Source: an uncultured Bacteroidales bacterium (lineage in GTDB: Bacteria; Bacteroidota; Bacteroidia; Bacteroidales; Tenuifilaceae). Taken from it: a stretch of DNA of 20,103 nucleotides. Of this stretch, positions 7,996 through 15,896 are shown one piece after another (position 1 is the stretch's first letter; the number at the start of each line of letters is the position of its first letter). Location: the NCBI GenBank assembly GCA_937915475.1, contig CALGIR010000286.1, positions 1 to 20,103 of the forward strand. The letters run 5' to 3'. The notes beneath the pieces are model-generated. The model did not search any database. It was not told where the DNA came from and was given only the letters and a program-made list of their open reading frames with translations. Made by a program: the position numbers and the translations under genes.

Positions 7996-9288
7996 ATGAA
8001 GCGCAAAATTTTAATCTTCTCATTAGCATTCTTTGCAGTTGGACAAACTTTTGCTCAACCACAAAGTTTTAATCTTACTCTTAAAGATGCACAAGATCAA
8101 GCTTTAGAGCATAACAGAACGCTAAAAAACGCCTCGCTCGAAATTCAAAAAGCCGAAGCGGCTCGCTGGCAAACACTTGCCACAATGCTTCCACAGGCCA
8201 ATGTGAACCTCGATTATTCAAACTTTATGGGTTATGAATTAAATTTTAGTGGCATGGCAATACCAATGAATCCATCGGGCGATCTTACTGGACAGGTTGC
8301 TCTTGCACTGAGCGGAGCACAAATAGTTGGCACCCAACTATCAACCATTGCAAAAAGAATGGCCGAAATTAACCTAATGAATACCAAACAAGACATTTTG
8401 AATCAGGTTAAAACGCTATACTACTCCATTCTTATAATGGACGAAACGGTAACTTTACTTGATAAAAATCTGGTTAATATTAAAAAACTTTATCAATTTA
8501 CAGAGAATTCCGTACAAGTAGGTGTTGCCGACCAAACCGATGCCGATCAGTTACTGGTGCAAATAGCAACAATGGAAACCACGATTAACTCAGCCAAGCG
8601 CTCGCTCGAGATGCTTTACAATTCGCTCAGGCTACAAATGGGAACCGAGGCAAGCACCGAAATTACTCTGACACAAACCATCGACGACCTGCTTAATATT
8701 GAAGGTGCCTTACAACTTCTAAGTACTGATTTTATTCTCGATAATAACTTTAACTACCAACTGGTAAAGCAATCGGCCGATTTATCGAAAAAACAAATCG
8801 CACTGAATGCTTGGGCGTATGGGCCAACCGTTAGCGGATTTTACCAGTACACTAAAAAAACATACTTTGGTAAGGATGAAGGTTTTAACATGACCCCTCC
8901 AAACCTGATTGGTGCGTCTATTGCAATCCCAATTTTCTCAAGTGGAGTTAGGTTTACTAAGGTGCGCGAAGCAAAAATTGTACACGAAACGCAGCTAAAT
9001 ACCCTAGCCGACACTAAAGAAGCTTTAACAATTCAGCATAGCCAGCTGCGCTACAACCTAACATCGGCCTTTGAGAGCTACGAAACTCAAAAAAAGAATA
9101 TTGACGTAAACCAACGAATACTCGAAAATATTTCGAAAAAGTATGAGCAGGGTATGGCTTCGAGCCTAGATGTTACAACGACTGGGACAAACCTTATTAC
9201 AGCACAGAACAGCTATGTTCAGGCACTAATGGAAGTTGTTACTGCTCAAATTGAATTGGAGAAACTACTTAATACAGATAATCAATAA
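7996..9288 (+). CDS. TolC-family outer-membrane efflux protein
   Basis: The 430-residue protein has a cleavable signal peptide (MKRKILIFSLAFFAVGQTFA, then Q21). Two TolC-type repeats follow, each with long amphipathic helices. The first includes LTLKDAQDQALEHNRTLKNA and the helices around residues 120-220; the second includes the helices from about 255 to 425 with KYEQGMASSLDVTTTGTNLI and QIELEKLL, the typical C-terminal OEP signature. Shorter beta segments (ANVNLDYSNF; VSGFYQYTKK) match the barrel strands. Trimers form the outer-membrane and periplasmic tunnel of the pump encoded by the next two genes. It lies 25 bases before the adaptor gene, supporting one operon in the order channel, adaptor, pump. 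Confidence 0.94.
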   Translation: MKRKILIFSLAFFAVGQTFAQPQSFNLTLKDAQDQALEHNRTLKNASLEIQKAEAARWQTLATMLPQANVNLDYSNFMGYELNFSGMAIPMNPSGDLTGQVALALSGAQIVGTQLSTIAKRMAEINLMNTKQDILNQVKTLYYSILIMDETVTLLDKNLVNIKKLYQFTENSVQVGVADQTDADQLLVQIATMETTINSAKRSLEMLYNSLRLQMGTEASTEITLTQTIDDLLNIEGALQLLSTDFILDNNFNYQLVKQSADLSKKQIALNAWAYGPTVSGFYQYTKKTYFGKDEGFNMTPPNLIGASIAIPIFSSGVRFTKVREAKIVHETQLNTLADTKEALTIQHSQLRYNLTSAFESYETQKKNIDVNQRILENISKKYEQGMASSLDVTTTGTNLITAQNSYVQALMEVVTAQIELEKLLNTDNQ

Positions 9289-9313
9289 TACTTATAGCTA
9301 ATACAACAAAAAG

Positions 9314-10327
9314 ATGAATAAACTATTTAAAGCTTTTATTGTTGGCAGCATGGTCATAACCATTGCAAGCTGCGGAAAGAAGTCCGAACAACTAGCTGAA
9401 ACTGAAAAGGTTGAAAAGGTTAAGGTTAGTACCCTTAGCAGAACAACTATTGCTCGTCACATTGAGGTCTCGACCACACTAGAGGGGTATGAAACAATGA
9501 ACATTGCTCCTGCTGTAACAGGCAGGATTGAAAAAATATATCATGATGTTGGATCGCATGTAAAAGCAGGGGATATGCTAGTACGCATGGATCAAACCCA
9601 GCTAAATACCACAAAGTTAACCTTTGCCAACCTAGGGGTTGAGTTCGAGCGTGTAAAAACCCTTTACGAGTCGGGAACCATACCGAAACAAACCTACGAC
9701 CAAACAAAGCTGGCCTACGAGCAAACCAAAGAAAATCTAGATTTTTTGACTGAGAATACCTTTGTAAAGGCTCGCATACCAGGTGTTATTGCTGCAAAAA
9801 ATTATGAGGATGGTGAACTATATGCTGGAACACCTATTCTTATTCTTACGCAAATTCATTTACTAAAAGCGCTTATAAGCGTTCCTGAGTCGTACTTTCC
9901 GTTGGTTAATAAGGGTATGAAATTAAAACTGTACTCCGATACTTACCCAGGCCAAGTATTTGATGCAACAATTGAAACTATTTACCCAACAATTGATGCT
10001 TCCACTCATACTTTTCAGGTTAAGCTAAAAATTCCAAATACTAAGGGACTACTCAGACCGGGTATGTTTATGCGCACAACGCTTGAGTTAGGTGAGTTTG
10101 AAGCATTTATTGCTCCATACCAAGCAGTACTAAAATTGATAGGTGCAAATAACCGATACGTATTTCTCAATGACAATGGCAGAGCCAAACGTGTTGAGGT
10201 TACCATGGGACAACGTTTCGATAATTTGATTGAAATAAAGGCCAACGGTATTAAAGAGGGAGACGAGATTGTAACGATTGGACAAGGCAAACTTGTTGAT
10301 GGTGTCAAACTCGAAATTATTAAGTAA
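9314..10327 (+). CDS. RND efflux periplasmic adaptor (membrane fusion protein)
   Basis: This 337-residue lipoprotein has its lipobox at IASC (Cys20). The first lipoyl half is at about 56-92 (IAPAVTGRIEKIYHDVGSHV, KAGDMLVRMD). A short coiled-coil hairpin follows at about 95-147. The second lipoyl half (VKARIPGVIAAKNYEDGELY) is complete, then come a beta-barrel (LISVPESYFPLVNKGMKLKL) and a membrane-proximal domain (EGDEIVTIGQGKLVDGVKL). It bridges the RND pump and the TolC-like channel in the periplasm. The coiled coil is shorter than in AcrA. It offers a direct comparison for the broken adaptor at 2027-3035, where the second lipoyl half is missing. A 69-base gap with a small hairpin separates it from the pump gene. 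Confidence 0.94.
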   Translation: MNKLFKAFIVGSMVITIASCGKKSEQLAETEKVEKVKVSTLSRTTIARHIEVSTTLEGYETMNIAPAVTGRIEKIYHDVGSHVKAGDMLVRMDQTQLNTTKLTFANLGVEFERVKTLYESGTIPKQTYDQTKLAYEQTKENLDFLTENTFVKARIPGVIAAKNYEDGELYAGTPILILTQIHLLKALISVPESYFPLVNKGMKLKLYSDTYPGQVFDATIETIYPTIDASTHTFQVKLKIPNTKGLLRPGMFMRTTLELGEFEAFIAPYQAVLKLIGANNRYVFLNDNGRAKRVEVTMGQRFDNLIEIKANGIKEGDEIVTIGQGKLVDGVKLEIIK

Positions 10328-10335
10328 ACCGAATT

Positions 10336-10364
10336 GCAAGGAAAGTTTTATTATTTCCAATTGC
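10336..10364 (+). repeat. Small intercistronic hairpin between adaptor and pump genes
   Basis: GCAAGGAAA (10336-10344) can pair with TTTCCAATTGC (10354-10364) to give a 9-bp stem with a two-base bulge and a 9-base loop. There is no U-tract, so it is not an intrinsic terminator. It may influence mRNA processing, or may be chance. Confidence 0.3.
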
Positions 10365-10396
10365 TTTATGATAAGAAATAGTTTAAATATCAGAAA

Positions 10397-13300
10397 ATGA
10401 GTATTTACAAAACAGCTATAGATAAACCCGTTACTACCCTGCTAGTTTTTGTAGGCGTAGTAATAATAGGCTTGTTCTCACTATTGAGACTACCTATTGA
10501 CCTATTCCCGGAGTTAGAACCTCCATTCATATCCGTTATGACCACCTATCCAGGGGCTAGTGCCAACGAGATAGAGACAAACATAACCCGCTTACTCGAA
10601 AACACGCTGAATGCTACCGACGGGTTAAAAGAGTTAAACTCTTCGTCTCAGGACAATATGTCCATGATTTTCCTCGAACTCGAATGGGGAACAAATCTTG
10701 ATGAGGTTATAAACGATGTGCGCTCATATCTGGATATGGTTAAGGATCAATTGCCTAGTGAAGCATCAAACCCTTTCATCTTTAAGTTTAGTTCCAGCGC
10801 AATGCCCATTATTCAGTTTGCCGTAACGGCAAAAGAGAGCTACGCTGGTCTCGATAAAATATTGAACGAAGCTGTTGTTCCTCAGCTTAACCGGGTTGAT
10901 GGTATTGGTAACATATCAATTTCCGGTGCTCCTGAGCGCTATATCTACGTCGATTTAGACCAAGAAAAACTCGATGCCTACAACCTACCCCTTGAAGTTG
11001 TTGGTGCTGCCGTTAGCAATAATAACCTAAACCTATCGTCGGGTACTGTAAAAATGAAAAAAGAGCAGTATCAGTTACAGGTTAGAACTGAATTTATTGA
11101 GAGTTCAGAAATTGAAAATTTGGTTGTAACAACTACACCCGATGGTAAAACCGTTTACGTACGCAATATTGCGCAGGTAAGAGATACGATTAAGGATTTA
11201 TCGCTTGACGAGAAAATTAACGGGAGAGAAGGGGTACGAATCATAATCTCTAAACAATCGGGAGCCAATACAGTACAAATTTGTGAGGATGTAAGAGAGG
11301 AGATGGCAAAGATTACGGAATTGCTCCCATCCGACATTGAAGTTGAGGTTATTTACGACTCTTCGCTTGATATTAAGGACTCTATTAATAGCCTTGAAAA
11401 GTCTTTAATGTACGCGCTCATTTTTGTGGTTTTAGTCGTACTATTCTTCTTAGGTAAATGGCGTGCCACGCTAATTATTGCCATTACCATTCCCATTGCA
11501 CTTATTGTTTCGTTTGTTTACCTAGCCTTTGTGGGCAGCTCGCTTAACATCATATCGCTCAGTTCACTCACTGTTGCCATAGGTATGGTGGTTGACGATG
11601 CCATTGTGGTACTCGAAAATATTACCCGACACATTGAGCGAGGATCGAGCCCACGCGAAGCGGCAAAATATGCAACAAACGAGGTTTGGGTTTCGGTAAT
11701 AGCCACTACTCTAGTAATTGTAGCCGTATTTGTTCCACTTACAATGCTTTCCGGAATGGCTGGGGTAATGTTCAAGGAGCTAGGATGGATTGTTACCATT
11801 GTGGTATCCACATCAACCATTGTTGCCATCTCGTTAACCCCAATGCTAGCATCGAGGCTACTGAAATCTAAAAAAATTAAGGTCGACGAAAACGGCAAAA
11901 TCATTCAAACCGATTCGAAGGTAAGCTGGTACGAAAAATATGCCATAAGGCTTATGGACAATTTGGATAACTGGTATGCCAAAGCGCTTAGGTATTGTCT
12001 AAGGCACAAAACCGTTACCATAATAACTGTGGTTGTCCTTTTTATTGCATCACTTTTACCCATAGGATTGGGATTAATAGGAACCGACTTTATGCAGCAA
12101 ACCGATAGCGGTCGTCTAAGCGTTAACGTAGAGCTAAACCGAGGCACTCGCATTGAGGAAACGCTTAAAACTGCTCGTCACCTCGAGAATCGATTTATGG
12201 CACTTGCTCCAGAAATTAAAATGCTCTCAACTACTGCTGGTTCAAACGAAGAGGCCGGTGTTTCTGCACTCTTCACCTCAACAACGAACAATACAATCAG
12301 CATGAGTATTGTTTGTAATAAAAAAAGTGAGCGGGAACGCACAGTATTTGAAATTGCTGAAGTACTCCGTCAGGAAATGGAGCAATACCCTGAAATAATT
12401 GACTACCAAGCTAACGCTTCGAGTATGGGTATGGGCGGAAACTCAACGGTTGATGTTGAAATTTATGGTTACGACTTTGATGTAACCAATGTACTTGCTG
12501 AAAACATTAGACAAACCATTAAGGACAACGTAACAGATGCCCGCGACATAACCATTAGCCGAGAGGATGAACGTGCCGAGCTTAAAATTGTATTTGATAA
12601 AGAAAAACTTGCAATGCATGGGCTCAACGCTTCAACTGCCGCTGTGTACGTTCGCAACAGGGTTTCCGGTATGCCAGCAGGTTATCTGAAAGAGGATGGA
12701 GACGAGTACGATATTGTTGTTAGAATGGAAGAAAAGAACCGAAACTCCATTACAACCATTCAAGATTTATCCATTCCTACGCCAGCAGGCGGTAAAATAA
12801 AACTTCGCGAAATTGCTTCTGTTGATGAGTACTGGTCGCTTCCAAACATTATGCGTAAAAGTAGGCAACGTATAGTTACTGTTGAGGTTACTCCTTACAA
12901 AACATCGCTTGGCGAACTGGCGGTAGCAATTGAAGATGCAATTAAAGATATTGATGTTCCACAGGGTGCAACCATTAGGCTTGCTGGTGAATACGAAGAT
13001 CAACAGGAAACTTTTGCCGATATGGGGCTGCTAATGCTCCTCATTGTAATGTTGGTGTACATTGTAATGGCCTCACAATTCGAATCATTCTCAAAGCCGT
13101 TTATCATTATGATGTCAGTGCCATTCGCCATTACGGGTGTAATTATTGCCCTACTTATTACAGGAACAACTTTTGATATGATTGGAGGGTTGGGCGCCAT
13201 AATGCTTGTGGGGATTGTGGTTAAAAACGGTATTATACTGGTTGACTACATTAACCTAATGCGCGACCGTGGCCACGAACTTAATGAAGCAATTGCACTT

Positions 13301-13582
13301 GCTGGTGCATCACGTCTGCGACCTGTACTAATGACTGCATTTACCACAATTCTGGGTATGCTCCCTATGGCACTTAGCCAGGGGGAGGGCTCTGAAATGT
13401 GGCAACCAATGGGTATTGTTGTAATTGGTGGATTATTAGTTTCAACTATAATTACGCTAATTGTTATTCCTGTGCTCTACGGTATTATATCGCGCCACGG
13501 AGAGCGAGACAAGGAAGAGAAAATTCGTAAAGAGTTTATTTTTATGCAACTAGCAAACAATAATAATAACAACAACAACTAG
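10397..13582 (+). CDS. RND efflux pump inner-membrane subunit (AcrB/HAE-type)
   Basis: The 1061-residue protein has the full RND architecture. TM1 is at about 10-30, followed by LRLPIDLFPELEPPFISVMT at the start of the first porter domain. TM2-TM6 include AIGMVVDDAIVVLENITRHI with the paired proton-relay aspartates D400-D401. The second half begins after LPIGLGLIGTDFMQQTDSGR and ends with TM8-TM12, including VGIVVKNGIILVDYINLMRD and RLRPVLMTAFTTILGMLPMA. There is no heavy-metal-pump motif in TM4, so it is drug/amphiphile-like rather than CzcA/CusA-like. It works with the adaptor and TolC-like proteins encoded upstream. The C-terminus ends in eight consecutive Asn codons (13556-13579), an unusual low-complexity tail. 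A PII-like gene follows after 189 bases. Confidence 0.96.
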   Translation: MSIYKTAIDKPVTTLLVFVGVVIIGLFSLLRLPIDLFPELEPPFISVMTTYPGASANEIETNITRLLENTLNATDGLKELNSSSQDNMSMIFLELEWGTNLDEVINDVRSYLDMVKDQLPSEASNPFIFKFSSSAMPIIQFAVTAKESYAGLDKILNEAVVPQLNRVDGIGNISISGAPERYIYVDLDQEKLDAYNLPLEVVGAAVSNNNLNLSSGTVKMKKEQYQLQVRTEFIESSEIENLVVTTTPDGKTVYVRNIAQVRDTIKDLSLDEKINGREGVRIIISKQSGANTVQICEDVREEMAKITELLPSDIEVEVIYDSSLDIKDSINSLEKSLMYALIFVVLVVLFFLGKWRATLIIAITIPIALIVSFVYLAFVGSSLNIISLSSLTVAIGMVVDDAIVVLENITRHIERGSSPREAAKYATNEVWVSVIATTLVIVAVFVPLTMLSGMAGVMFKELGWIVTIVVSTSTIVAISLTPMLASRLLKSKKIKVDENGKIIQTDSKVSWYEKYAIRLMDNLDNWYAKALRYCLRHKTVTIITVVVLFIASLLPIGLGLIGTDFMQQTDSGRLSVNVELNRGTRIEETLKTARHLENRFMALAPEIKMLSTTAGSNEEAGVSALFTSTTNNTISMSIVCNKKSERERTVFEIAEVLRQEMEQYPEIIDYQANASSMGMGGNSTVDVEIYGYDFDVTNVLAENIRQTIKDNVTDARDITISREDERAELKIVFDKEKLAMHGLNASTAAVYVRNRVSGMPAGYLKEDGDEYDIVVRMEEKNRNSITTIQDLSIPTPAGGKIKLREIASVDEYWSLPNIMRKSRQRIVTVEVTPYKTSLGELAVAIEDAIKDIDVPQGATIRLAGEYEDQQETFADMGLLMLLIVMLVYIVMASQFESFSKPFIIMMSVPFAITGVIIALLITGTTFDMIGGLGAIMLVGIVVKNGIILVDYINLMRDRGHELNEAIALAGASRLRPVLMTAFTTILGMLPMALSQGEGSEMWQPMGIVVIGGLLVSTIITLIVIPVLYGIISRHGERDKEEKIRKEFIFMQLANNNNNNNN

Positions 13583-13589
13583 CAAAACT

Positions 13590-13651
13590 ATGAAACATCC
13601 ATAAGAATAGCGTCAACACAAAAGAGGATGACTACTCTATGGATGTTTCAT
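13590..13651 (+). repeat. 14-bp perfect inverted repeat downstream of the pump gene
   Basis: ATGAAACATCCATA (13590-13603) is followed after 34 bases by its exact reverse complement TATGGATGTTTCAT (13638-13651). The inner bases GTCA and TGAC (13612-13615, 13629-13632) could extend the fold across an internal loop. No T-tract follows the right arm, so it does not look like a normal intrinsic terminator. It could be a 3' stabiliser, a processing site, a partial terminator before the PII-like gene, or a protein-binding palindrome. Confidence 0.7.
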
Positions 13652-13771
13652 CAGTTACTTTGAGAATTAATAAATAGACATATGAAACGGGCCATGAGAA
13701 TTATTTCTCACAAAGGGGAATGATTGTTTTGGCGAGTTCCATGTGACAAATAAAAATCAAACTATAAACAT

Positions 13772-14065
13772 ATGAAAGCAGTATTTATAGTATTTAACCA
13801 GGCCAATACCGAGAGGGTTGAGTACATGCTCCATAAGTTGGAGATTAGAGGCTTCACCTTTTTTGAGCAAGTACAGGGCGTGGGGAGTAAAACAGGTGAA
13901 CCTCGCCGCGGCACCCATACCTGGCCCGAGATGAACTCTGCTGTTATCACAGTAGTTGAAGAAGATAAGGTGGATATAATCCTAAAAACAGTACGTAAAC
14001 TCGATTCGCGTAATAAGGAGATTGGTGTGAGAGCCTTTGTATGGAATATTGAGCAAACGGTATAA
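13772..14065 (+). CDS. PII-like (nitrogen regulatory protein P-II superfamily) small protein linked to RND efflux
   Basis: The 97-residue protein aligns end to end with the ferredoxin-like PII fold. MKAVFIVFNQANTERVEYML corresponds to beta1-alpha1. Then come IRGFTFFEQVQGVGSKTGEP, which resembles the GlnB beta2/T-loop entry, beta3 (MNSAVITVVEEDKV), alpha2 (IILKTVRKL) and the final strand (VRAFVWNIEQTV). The modifiable T-loop tyrosine of GlnB is absent; the loop reads RRGTHTWPE. The B-loop Gly-rich phosphate-binding stretch is changed to NKEIGVRAF, so classical ATP/2-oxoglutarate sensing is doubtful. Family knowledge includes a divergent PII group found beside RND efflux genes. Here it lies 189 bases after the pump and immediately before a strong terminator, consistent with an efflux-associated sensor. 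The regulatory target and ligand are inference. Confidence 0.8.
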   Translation: MKAVFIVFNQANTERVEYMLHKLEIRGFTFFEQVQGVGSKTGEPRRGTHTWPEMNSAVITVVEEDKVDIILKTVRKLDSRNKEIGVRAFVWNIEQTV

Positions 14066-14086
14066 CTCGCCATATAATAGCTAAAG

Positions 14087-14122
14087 AAAGCCGTGTTTGA
14101 ATTTATCAAACACGGCTTTTTT
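14087..14122 (+). terminator. Strong intrinsic terminator after the PII-like gene
   Basis: AAAGCCGTGTTTGA (14087-14100) pairs perfectly with TCAAACACGGCTTT (14106-14119) around a 5-base loop, followed by a run of Ts through 14122. It starts 22 bases after the PII-like stop codon and probably ends the efflux operon. As a symmetric stem with A-rich left flank it may also help stop the convergent MATE transcript. Confidence 0.92.
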
Positions 14123-14147
14123 ATTAACCAGCCAAACGAAGTAGGAC

Positions 14148-15590
14148 TTAAGTAGTAACCACCTCTCCCTGAGCAATCGCTCTATTTAGTCTCTTAATCT
14201 CTCTATGGAGAAAAGCAAACGAAATTATTCCCGCAATAACATCCGAAATTGGTGCCGAAACCCAAACACCAGTTATACCCCAAAAGGATGGTAAAATCAG
14301 TAGAATTGGTATTAAAACAATTACCTGTCGAAGCAATGAAATGAAAGCCGATATAACAGCCTTCCCGGTAGATTGAAAGAAATTCCCTGCGATTATCTGA
14401 AATCCCACTATCGGTAGTGCCATCATATAAATACGCAATCCTCTCTTGCCAATACTAAGCAGTTCCGCATCTGACGAATTAAAAATTTTGATAAAAAATC
14501 CAGGAAAAAGTTCCATCACCAGAAATCCTCCAATGGAGATTATCACTGCGGCCTTAAGGCTAAGGAACAGGGTTTGTTTTACACGCACAAAATTGCCCGC
14601 ACCAAAATTAAAACCATATATTGGTTGCGATGCCATGTTAATGGCAATTATGGTCATTATAACCAGCATTGCTATACTGTTTATAATGCCCATTGCGCCC
14701 ACAGCTAAATCGCCACCGTACTTAATTAACTGCACATTGAATAACCCATGTACAAAACTTGCAGCAAACTGCATTGAGAATGGTGAAAAACCAATGGTGA
14801 TAATTGAAACGACAACACCCCACTTAATTGAAAAATATTTGGCCTTTAACTTTACAATAGAATTTACTGACAAAAAATGCCTAATTACCCATATACAAAG
14901 AACAAACTGTGAAATGATGGTTGCAATGGCAGCCCCCTTAACCCCCATGCCTAGGGCAAAAATGAAAATTGGATCGAGCGCAATATTTATTCCAGCACTA
15001 ATTAGCATTGAGTGCATGGCAATTTTAGCATTCCCCTCGGAGCGAATCATATTGTTTAAAGAGAAACCTATCATATTGAATGGTACCCCCAGTAGAATAA
15101 TATTTAAATACTGGTTGGCATAGCCAATTGTATCTGGCCCTGCCCCAAACATCCTTAGCATCGGATCTTTTATTAGAAACCCAATACCCGACATTAATAT
15201 GGATATAATTATCAGCAAGATAAAAGCATTACCTAGAACGCGCTCAGCCAAGTTATACTGTTTCTTTCCCAGATGAATTGATATGCGAACCCCTGCCCCA
15301 ATGCCAATAAGCATCCCAAAGGCCATCATAATCACCATAAAGGGAAAAACCACACTAAGTCCCGTTAAAGCTAGGGCTCCAACGCCCTGCCCAACAAAAA
15401 TGCGGTCAACTATATTGTAAAGTGAGTTTGCTACCACACCGGTAAATGCAGGCAAAAAAAACTTCCAAAGCACTTTTCGTATGGGTGCATCGGCAAGTAA
15501 CTTTATATTATCGTGCTGTTTCTCCAATGATTTTATAAATTTAGCATGCAAAGTTATCATTAATGAACTCTTGGAAAGAATTTCATACAA
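14148..15590 (-). CDS. MATE-family multidrug/cation exporter
   Basis: The 480-residue protein has about 12 transmembrane helices in two related halves. Characteristic segments are LLADAPIRKVLWKFFLPAFT at the start of TM1, NIVDRIFVGQGVGALALTGL, AFGMLIGIGAGVRISIHLGK, NMIRSEGNAKIAMHSMLISA and, in the second half, ASQPIYGFNFGAGNF. These resemble the MepA/DinF branch that exports cationic drugs in exchange for Na+ or H+. The ATG at 15590 gives an N-terminal extension longer than usual. The in-frame ATG at 15558-15560 (Met11) is an alternative start and would leave room for a leader behind a weak -7-like element at 15601-15608 (TTAGTTTG on the minus strand). It is transcribed convergently with the efflux operon and divergently from the GH3 gene. 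No regulator is adjacent. Confidence 0.94.
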   Translation of the reverse strand: MYEILSKSSLMITLHAKFIKSLEKQHDNIKLLADAPIRKVLWKFFLPAFTGVVANSLYNIVDRIFVGQGVGALALTGLSVVFPFMVIMMAFGMLIGIGAGVRISIHLGKKQYNLAERVLGNAFILLIIISILMSGIGFLIKDPMLRMFGAGPDTIGYANQYLNIILLGVPFNMIGFSLNNMIRSEGNAKIAMHSMLISAGINIALDPIFIFALGMGVKGAAIATIISQFVLCIWVIRHFLSVNSIVKLKAKYFSIKWGVVVSIITIGFSPFSMQFAASFVHGLFNVQLIKYGGDLAVGAMGIINSIAMLVIMTIIAINMASQPIYGFNFGAGNFVRVKQTLFLSLKAAVIISIGGFLVMELFPGFFIKIFNSSDAELLSIGKRGLRIYMMALPIVGFQIIAGNFFQSTGKAVISAFISLLRQVIVLIPILLILPSFWGITGVWVSAPISDVIAGIISFAFLHREIKRLNRAIAQGEVVTT

Positions 15591-15896
15591 TGATATAACA
15601 CAAACTAATAAAAAAGTTCAACCTATATCAAAAAAACAGTTACTCCACTTGCCTAATTATTTATGACCAAAAAAACTAGGCATATTTTAAATTAATTTTC
15701 ACCGTATTTTATCGTTAACCCTACATAACCTTTTTACTTGCTATATCTTTTCCTACAATCATCTTAAAAGAAATTAATTACATCCAAAATCACAACATTT
15801 CCTATTAAAAGTGCTTGATGAATGCTATATTTGCTAAGTTGTTTTTCAATTCTTGGCTGGCACTATTTATAAGATTCCCTCTTTAATTTATCCGAT
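15591..15896. other. 306-base divergent intergenic region between MATE and GH3 genes
   Basis: AT-rich and non-coding. It holds the perfect -7 element at 15826-15833 for the GH3 gene and a weak -7-like match at 15601-15608 for the MATE gene. A short inverted pair, TGCCTA (15650-15655) and TAGGCA (15677-15682), lies between them. No RNA gene or small open frame with coding character is apparent. Confidence 0.6.
15826..15833 (+). promoter_or_regulatory. Promoter -7 element of the GH3 fusion gene
   Basis: TATATTTG matches TAnnTTTG perfectly, 71 bases before the ATG at 15897, predicting a leader of about 55-60 bases. The downstream GNAT/nitrilase gene probably shares this promoter. Confidence 0.55.

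Noticed and set aside
13000..13200. Minus-strand frames within the RND pump gene (also 11518-11904, 11905-12153)
   Set aside because: Shadows of a strongly supported coding frame with no domain content.
13590..13651. Invertible promoter flanked by recombinase sites
   Set aside because: The 34-base spacer is too short to hold a full promoter, neither orientation shows a good -7/-33 pair, and no recombinase gene is nearby.
13682..13723. Short frame MKRAMRIISHKGE and a 6-bp hairpin (TGAGAA/TTCTCA, 13695-13710) before the PII-like gene
   Set aside because: Thirteen residues with no attenuator-like codon run or coupled terminator; too weak to call a leader peptide.
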